From: Chloroflexota bacterium
Lineage (GTDB): Bacteria; Chloroflexota; Dehalococcoidia; Dehalococcoidales; UBA2162
NCBI GenBank assembly: GCA_016190895.1
Contig: JACPPR010000024.1
Coordinates: forward strand, 1 to 51,280
Reading direction: 5' to 3'
DNA length: 51,280 nt
Shown: in pieces, positions 47,299 to 51,280 of the stretch
Position numbering within the stretch: position 1 is the stretch's first letter
Layout of the letters: the number at the start of each line of letters is the position of its first letter
Program-made: the position numbers and the translations under genes
Notes under the pieces: model-generated
Told to the model about the DNA's origin: nothing
The model's database searches: none
What the model saw: the letters and a program-made list of their open reading frames with translations, nothing else

Positions 47299-47781
47299 CT
47301 ACAGTACCACCTGCTGCCGTTTGGTCTCTTCTTTTTCCTCGATTATTTCCCCGTCTTCTTTGTACCGCTTGAGCATAAAGTGAGTCACCGTGCCCTGGAC
47401 TCCCTCCAGTGGGGCCAGTTTCTGGGAAACAAAATCTGCCACCTCGTGCATCGTCTTTCCCGTGACCAGAACCAGCAAGTCGTAGGCTCCGGAAAGCAAG
47501 TAGACGGTGCGCGCCTGTGGAAACCGATAAATGCGCTCGGCGATTGAATCAAAGCCAGCATCTCTCTGGGGCGTAACCTTAACTTCGATGAGCGCTGAGA
47601 CCTGCTCATTCCCTACCTTGTCCCAGTTAATCATCGTTTTGTATTTCAGGATGACACGCTCTTTCTCTGCCTGCTTGATAAGATTGGTGACTTCCTTGGG
47701 AGAGATACCGGTCATAGTGGCTATCTGTTCGGGGCTGGTCCGAGCGTCATTTTCCAGTATCTTTAGAATTTCTTTGTTCAT
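47299..47781 (-). CDS. Lrp/AsnC family transcriptional regulator
   Basis: About 160 aa: N-terminal helix-turn-helix (ARTSPEQIATMTGISPKEVTNLI) and C-terminal RAM ligand domain (VGNEQVSALIEVKVTPQR ... ARTVYLLSGAYDLLVLVTGK). Lrp proteins sense amino acids and regulate their metabolism; the aminotransferase directly follows. GAGGTCAGCA before ATG 47781 places the start four codons after the track's ATG. The end has an extra charged tail (EKEETKRQQ). Confidence 0.9.
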   Translation of the reverse strand: MNKEILKILENDARTSPEQIATMTGISPKEVTNLIKQAEKERVILKYKTMINWDKVGNEQVSALIEVKVTPQRDAGFDSIAERIYRFPQARTVYLLSGAYDLLVLVTGKTMHEVADFVSQKLAPLEGVQGTVTHFMLKRYKEDGEIIEEKEETKRQQVVL

Positions 47782-47810
47782 TGCTGACCTCATACAAGTT
47801 GAAATGTCTT

Positions 47811-47819
47811 ATTATAGCA
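47811..47819 (-). promoter_or_regulatory. Extended -10 promoter of the lrp-aminotransferase operon
   Basis: On the minus strand TGC-TATAAT (TATAAT 47811-47816) about 30 bases before ATG 47781. No clear -35. It is 70 bases from the divergent NfeD promoter. Confidence 0.5.
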
Positions 47820-47885
47820 GAGTCCGAGTAATTTGGTATCCCCCTATCGGGCTAAGAATTGCAGACGTGGACAGGCAAAAGGTTC

Positions 47886-47894
47886 TGCTATAAT
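47886..47894 (+). promoter_or_regulatory. Extended -10 promoter of the NfeD-like gene (leaderless type)
   Basis: TGC-TATAAT with TATAAT at 47889-47894, then seven bases and GTG 47902. A TGGACA lies 15 bases upstream as a weak -35. Confidence 0.6.
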
Positions 47895-47901
47895 GAGAGA
47901 C

Positions 47902-48300
47902 GTGATACGCAGGTTGCTTCAGGGAGCTATCAGCACGGCGCTGGAAGAACTGGTCATAGCGGCAATTGCGCTGTGGGGACTGCCTCTGCTAGGAGTACGG
48001 ATTCCACTTTGGGGTACTATAGCCATCATGGTTGCCTGGGCGGCCTATTCCACCTTTACGCATTTTCTGGGGGCGCGTGCCCTGGCACGAGAACATCTGG
48101 TGGGTTTACCGAATATGGTTGGCTGCCGGGGCAGTGTGGTCAGCACATTGAATCCTGAGGGGCTAATCAGAATTAAAGGTGAGCTCTGGGTAGCCAGGTC
48201 AGCCGGCGGCAAGGTGGCGCAGGGCAATCCGGTCATTGTGATAGGTCAGGAAAGGCTTAAGCTTATCGTGCGGGAAAGCGGCGATGAGGATACATCCTGA
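47902..48300 (+). CDS. Short NfeD family membrane protein
   Basis: About 132 aa with two transmembrane helices (ALEELVIAAIALWGLPLLG and WGTIAIMVAWAAYSTF) and a C-terminal NfeD OB-fold domain: GCRGSVVSTLNPEGLIRIKGELWVARS then QGNPVIVIGQERLKLIV. NfeD proteins work with membrane stomatin/SPFH or a protease; no partner gene is here. GTG 47902 is preferred, because the in-frame ATG 47893 overlaps the -10 box. Leaderless translation is thus implied. Confidence 0.8.
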   Translation: MIRRLLQGAISTALEELVIAAIALWGLPLLGVRIPLWGTIAIMVAWAAYSTFTHFLGARALAREHLVGLPNMVGCRGSVVSTLNPEGLIRIKGELWVARSAGGKVAQGNPVIVIGQERLKLIVRESGDEDTS

Positions 48301-48435
48301 GAACAAGTTCATCCCGATTGCATCGGGACAAAATCCAAATGCCAAATTAATGTCAAATGATTGAATACCAAATGTTTTGATATTTGAGCTTTGTCATTTG
48401 TTATTTATTTGAACTTTGAGCTTTATCCTTTAGGT
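48300..48435. repeat. AAATCCAAAT-type fold-back repeat
   Basis: AAAATCCAAATGCCAAATTAATGTC on the left, TTGATATTTGAGCTTTGTCATTTG on the right, between convergent nfeD and the 396-aa gene. Confidence 0.55.
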
Positions 48436-48437
48436 TT

Positions 48438-49628
48438 CTAAGTCTGCTTACGTTTGTAGACGAACAAGGTTACGACCAGGGCCGCCCCGATAAACAGAAT
48501 AACCAGACTGAATATCTCCAGAGGCTTGATAGCGTCATCAATGAGCTGGAGTAGCCAGGGCTCGAGCCGGGGAGGTATCTCGGACAAATCTAGTTTTGTT
48601 GAGATAATGTTTTTAATCACCAGGGTACCGGCGTACAGAACAGCTCCGCTGATTAACGTGGGGATGCTCAAGTAGAGGGAGATCTTTTTCACATTGCGGA
48701 CGAGGAGAATGATACCCAGCGCTGTTAGGGCGATAAAGGCAAGCAGCATGGCGTAGACCTGTTGGAACCTGGCCACATATTGTCTCGCCTGCCTCAGATT
48801 ATCCTCGGCGTCAGCAATGCCCTGCGCAATATCTGCCCGCAGTTGGGCGTCGATGATGGTTTCGTCTATCGGGTAGGTCGTCGGTATTCCTCGAATAAAC
48901 TCCTGGTAGAGTTGGTCGAAGGCGGCCGCCCGCAGTTCTCGAGGTATTGCCGATATTGGCATTCCACCTATCTCGAACCCGGGCGGAGGCGAATTGATGA
49001 ACGCCTGCCGGAGTGTGCCTCTCAGATTTTCCAAGGCCGGTGCCAGCGAAATCGACGTCTTTAGTGTCGGGCTTATCCCGAGCAGATAGTCGAAGACCGG
49101 CCCTGAGATGGCAATCACCTGCTGCTTGAGTACAGGTTCGGCGCTGGCCACAGCCTCCGAAATATATCTGTCCAGATTCGGTATCTCGATGGGTATTTCC
49201 TGAGCTATTTGCTGGCTGATTGCCCCGGCGATGAAAGGAGACACATCGACGCTGTTGACCAGCGAGGTAACAAAGTCAGCGCTCAGGAAGGTTGTCCTGA
49301 GCGTTGACCTCAGGTCAGGCTCCGGCTTTTTGCCGAGCAGATAGTCATAGACAGAGTTGATAGCAGAGGTCGACTGCTTCTTTAACTCGGGTTCAAGTTT
49401 GGAAACAGCCTGGTTTATCGTCTCGTTTAGATTAGGCAGCTCCGGCTGGTTTTCTATCGGGACATTTTCTTTGACAAGCGCAGATATCTCCAGCCGGTTA
49501 AGTTCCCCGGTAACGAAGTCCGGGTTCAAGACGGTGCTTTTGACTGTGAAGGCAAGTCCGAAGACTGTCAGAGAGAGAAAAAGCAAAAGGCAGAAAAGGA
49601 TAATTGCCAGATTCTTTAAAAAGGTCAC
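48438..49628 (-). CDS. Membrane protein of unknown function with internal duplication (396 aa)
   Basis: It is unrecognised. One N-terminal helix (about residues 7-28), a ~240-residue extracytoplasmic part, and three C-terminal helices. The outer part has two copies of a ~70-residue unit: PNLNETINQAVSKLEPELKK with VYDYLLGKKPEPD, and PNLDRYISEAVASAEPVLKQ with VFDYLLGISPTLK, each followed by a LRxTLR-FxxS-like segment. GTG 49628 has GGAG nine bases upstream. It is 19 bases after the 80-aa zinc protein and likely co-transcribed. Confidence 0.7.
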   Translation of the reverse strand: MTFLKNLAIILFCLLLFLSLTVFGLAFTVKSTVLNPDFVTGELNRLEISALVKENVPIENQPELPNLNETINQAVSKLEPELKKQSTSAINSVYDYLLGKKPEPDLRSTLRTTFLSADFVTSLVNSVDVSPFIAGAISQQIAQEIPIEIPNLDRYISEAVASAEPVLKQQVIAISGPVFDYLLGISPTLKTSISLAPALENLRGTLRQAFINSPPPGFEIGGMPISAIPRELRAAAFDQLYQEFIRGIPTTYPIDETIIDAQLRADIAQGIADAEDNLRQARQYVARFQQVYAMLLAFIALTALGIILLVRNVKKISLYLSIPTLISGAVLYAGTLVIKNIISTKLDLSEIPPRLEPWLLQLIDDAIKPLEIFSLVILFIGAALVVTLFVYKRKQT

Positions 49629-49647
49629 TTAGCTGTTCTCCGTTCGC

Positions 49648-49890
49648 CTATTTCCTCTTCTTTGAGGCTTCCTGCAGTTCCTGCCACCGCTCTTCGCCCA
49701 GGCATTCGCGGGCTGAGGCGCACCAGGTGATGCAAGAAGGCGTTTGCTCACGGTAGACCATCTCGCCGCATTTGCGGCACTTTACTCTTAGCTCATCCGA
49801 AAAGATTTCCACCTCATTGCCGCAGTTCGGGCACTTGTGCACCGAGACAGTTAGCTTTCTGGAATCCTGACCGGGACACTTCATCACCAT
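49648..49890 (-). CDS. Zinc-ribbon protein of unknown function (80 aa)
   Basis: The N-terminal part has VHKCPNCGNEV and VKCRKCGEMV, a CxxC...CxxC zinc ribbon; the C-terminal part has PSCITWCASARECLGEE, three more cysteines, and a short basic helix. GAGGAGG six bases before ATG indicates good translation. It is first in an operon with the 396-aa membrane protein, so a role in that protein's assembly or regulation is possible but untested. Confidence 0.75.
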   Translation of the reverse strand: MVMKCPGQDSRKLTVSVHKCPNCGNEVEIFSDELRVKCRKCGEMVYREQTPSCITWCASARECLGEERWQELQEASKKRK

Positions 49891-49982
49891 AATAAGCCTC
49901 CTCTACCGGCAAATCACAAGTTCAGTTTACCAGCGCTGACTAATATCATAGCACAAAATGGGGGTCAGTTTGCAAAGACCTC

Positions 49983-50011
49983 TTGACACACAGGCGTGAA
50001 TGATTTATGCT
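49983..50011 (+). promoter_or_regulatory. Strong promoter of the DUF5679 gene
   Basis: Consensus TTGACA (49983-49988), exactly 17 bases, TATGCT (50006-50011), with start codon 41 bases later. Confidence 0.7.
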
Positions 50012-50051
50012 TGCTACCAAAGCTAATCAAAGCTAAAAAAGGAGGAGACTA

Positions 50052-50192
50052 ATGCAAGGTTATTGTGTTAAGTGTCGCACCAAGAGAGAAATCAAGAATG
50101 CCAAGGCCATCACCATGAAGAATAAGAAGCCGGCCACCCAGGGTGTCTGCCCCGTCTGCGGCACCAAGATGTTCCGCATCGGCAAGGCCTAA
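50052..50192 (+). CDS. DUF5679 zinc-ribbon microprotein (46 aa)
   Basis: This gene is too short for the ORF track. It reads MQGYCVKCRTKREIKNAKAI then PATQGVCPVCGTKMFRIGKA, with two CxxC knuckles and the KMFRIGKA end that matches DUF5679 proteins. AAGGAGGAG five bases before ATG and a consensus promoter suggest high expression. Function is unknown; the family occurs in archaea and Chloroflexota. A hairpin follows (50239-50275). Confidence 0.88.
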   Translation: MQGYCVKCRTKREIKNAKAITMKNKKPATQGVCPVCGTKMFRIGKA

Positions 50193-50238
50193 GTCTACCT
50201 CTACCTCTACAATCTGGTCTGAATTGAATAGCAAGATG

Positions 50239-50275
50239 AAAATGCCGGGTATCACGGGCAGATGCTCGGCATTTT
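50239..50275 (+). terminator. Hairpin after the DUF5679 gene
   Basis: AAAATGCCG (50239-50247) and CGGCATTTT (50267-50275) form a 9-bp stem with a 19-nt loop; the T run is part of the stem, so termination strength is uncertain. Confidence 0.5.
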
Positions 50276-50340
50276 GCTTATTGGCGATTTGCCGGCGGGA
50301 TTCTCCCAACATAGCCCGTATTCAGTTTTTGGAGTACTTC

Positions 50341-50349
50341 TGCTATACT
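50341..50349 (+). promoter_or_regulatory. Extended -10 promoter of the 51-aa gene
   Basis: TGCTATACT, the same word as at 14604, 34 bases before GTG 50383. Confidence 0.5.
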
Positions 50350-50382
50350 CAAAAACGTAAATCTTGAACACGGAGGCTCTAC

Positions 50383-50538
50383 GTGGCTGACAAACCAACC
50401 TCTTCCAGCGGGGAACATTCCTGCATTTTATGTGGAGCTAAGAGCGATAGCAGAATTCTAATCTCGGCTGAACAAAAGGGGGAGCCTGTCTGGGTCTGCG
50501 TTCGCTGCCTTCCTCAACTGGTGCACCCCGAAGGTTAG
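50383..50538 (+). CDS. Zinc-site microprotein of unknown function (51 aa)
   Basis: It is too short for the ORF track. It reads ADKPTSSSGEHSCILCGAK and later EPVWVCVRCLPQLVHPEG, with two CxxC pairs 23 residues apart, a zinc-ribbon layout. GGAGG six bases before GTG and an extended -10 box support expression. I do not recognise a family. Confidence 0.65.
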   Translation: MADKPTSSSGEHSCILCGAKSDSRILISAEQKGEPVWVCVRCLPQLVHPEG

Positions 50539-50626
50539 CATATCGGGTAAGACGGCTTGGGAGGAGGGTGGAATAAGTCACCGGGCTACTGCCATTCGCT
50601 TTTGTCAGAGTCGTTGTATGTTGTAC

Positions 50627-50654
50627 GTAGGGGCGCAGCATGCTGCGCCCCTAC
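50627..50654. repeat. Perfect 28-bp palindrome
   Basis: GTAGGGGCGCAGCA (50627-50640) and TGCTGCGCCCCTAC (50641-50654) are perfect complements without loop. The outer GTAGGGGC equals the arm of the element at 221-309. Confidence 0.65.
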
Positions 50655-50733
50655 TACACCAAAACCTGATGTCCGCCGACATTACCCGCAGGGAGCGGAA
50701 TGGTAGGCTTCGCCCCACCCACCCTACTCGTTA

Positions 50734-51280
50734 CTACGTGTTACTGAATATAATATGGCGCTGCCAGGCAGGATAGCTCTGGGGAAAATCAGACCTGAAA
50801 TGAGCTCCCCGGCTCTCTTCCCTGAGCAGAGCCGCTTCAGTCACCAATCTCCCCGTCAAAATCAGGTTACTTAGCTCATACGATGGGCGGTCGGTAGGCT
50901 GGGGCAGGGATTTTTGCCAGGCCGCTAGGGTATTCGCTGCTTCATTTAATCCTTCTCGGTGGCGAATAATGCCGACCTTATCCCAGTGTAGCTGCTGGAG
51001 GGCTGACAAGCTCGGCGCCGAACTTGCCCGGGAAACTCGTTTCCGGCTGAGCGATTGACGGACGGCGGTCTTGTTGCCTTCATCTGATGGCGCCGTCTTG
51101 TCGCCATCACCCGTCCTTTTGATAATTCGCTTGCCGAAGACAACCGCTTCAAGAAGCGAGTTAGAAGCCAGCCGGTTGGCTCCGTGAATACCGGTGCAAG
51201 CAGTTTCGCCACAGGCAAATAGCCCGGTTATGTTTGTCTCTCCCCAAATATTTGTCTTCACGCCGCCAATCATATAATGG
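50734..51280 (-). CDS. nadB: L-aspartate oxidase, C-terminal part (runs off the window)
   Basis: Only the 3' part is here; the 5' end lies beyond 51280. The visible part reads YMIGGVKTNIWGETNITGLF, ACGETACTGIHGANRLASNS and SLLEAVVFGKRI, the FAD/substrate segment of NadB, followed by the helical C-terminal domain with ESRGAHFRSDFP. NadB makes iminoaspartate for NAD synthesis. The linker (about residues 58-85 of the visible part) is longer than usual and rich in Lys/Ser/Arg. Confidence 0.92.
   Translation of the reverse strand, partial: HYMIGGVKTNIWGETNITGLFACGETACTGIHGANRLASNSLLEAVVFGKRIIKRTGDGDKTAPSDEGNKTAVRQSLSRKRVSRASSAPSLSALQQLHWDKVGIIRHREGLNEAANTLAAWQKSLPQPTDRPSYELSNLILTGRLVTEAALLREESRGAHFRSDFPQSYPAWQRHIIFSNT

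Noticed and set aside
1-51280. CRISPR array
   Set aside because: Dispersed repeats are palindromic, variable and irregularly placed; no evenly spaced direct repeats and no cas genes were seen.

Overview
The window looks like a chromosomal segment of an uncultured anaerobic bacterium, most likely Chloroflexota, class Dehalococcoidia. This is inferred from gene content and style and was not tested by a search: short, mostly minus-strand operons, GTG/TTG starts, a tungsten-type aldehyde oxidoreductase, EtfA with an N-terminal ferredoxin domain, a DUF5679 zinc-ribbon microprotein, stand-alone AICAR formyltransferase plus archaeal-type PurO, and intergenic DNA packed with short dispersed palindromic repeats. 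No rRNA, CRISPR array, integrase or intact IS element was seen. Two tRNA genes (Arg-UCG, His-GUG) are present, each with a recognisable promoter.

Layout. 0-3.5 kb: DUF502 membrane protein, tRNA-Arg, MscS channel, tRNA-His, stand-alone Smr protein. 3.7-8.4 kb (minus): a YceD-rpmF-fabD-fabG-nusB-acpP-HAD lipid/ribosome cluster. 8.9-15.1 kb: a 65-aa protein, tungsten AOR with a MoaD-like carrier, a candidate attenuator leader before a GNAT gene, a methyltransferase, a hemerythrin-like protein and a DUF2231-like protein. 15.2-18.8 kb (minus): acyl-CoA dehydrogenase, EtfB and EtfA, an electron-transfer module. 19-23.6 kb: molybdopterin oxidoreductase, UPF0175-like antitoxin, remnant of a second oxidoreductase tail, and a CD3324/nucleotidyltransferase-like pair.

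23.8-36.3 kb is the most unusual part. A degenerate ispH tail lies at its left edge and a degenerate plsC 5' half, with promoter, at its right edge. Between them lie a DUF433/PIN-like toxin-antitoxin pair, intact ispH and plsC, a LacD-like aldolase, and an iron-uptake operon: Ftr1, P19/Tp34 lipoprotein, DUF2318 protein, two FtsX-like permeases and an ATPase. That order is the one known from the Campylobacter P19 operon (Cj1658-Cj1663). A DtxR-type regulator follows. One permease gene carries an in-frame TAA. The arrangement suggests a roughly 12-kb block that landed in, or replaced the middle of, a resident plsC-ispH operon.

36.4-40.8 kb: a ferric-iron ABC importer (FbpA, FbpB, FbpC) and a Fur protein, so two iron systems and two metal regulators sit side by side. 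41-45.9 kb: PurO, stand-alone AICAR formyltransferase, a lipoprotein, a truncated RAYT transposase abutting a REP palindrome, a methyltransferase and PurM. 45.9-51.3 kb: an Lrp-aminotransferase-zinc protein-purM operon, a short NfeD protein, a large membrane protein with an internal duplication, three small zinc-ribbon proteins, and the 3' part of nadB running off the end.

Many ORF-track starts are probably too early. In several genes the Shine-Dalgarno sequence lies inside the called ORF. In three genes a TATAAT box sits exactly seven bases before an ATG/GTG, which suggests leaderless transcripts.
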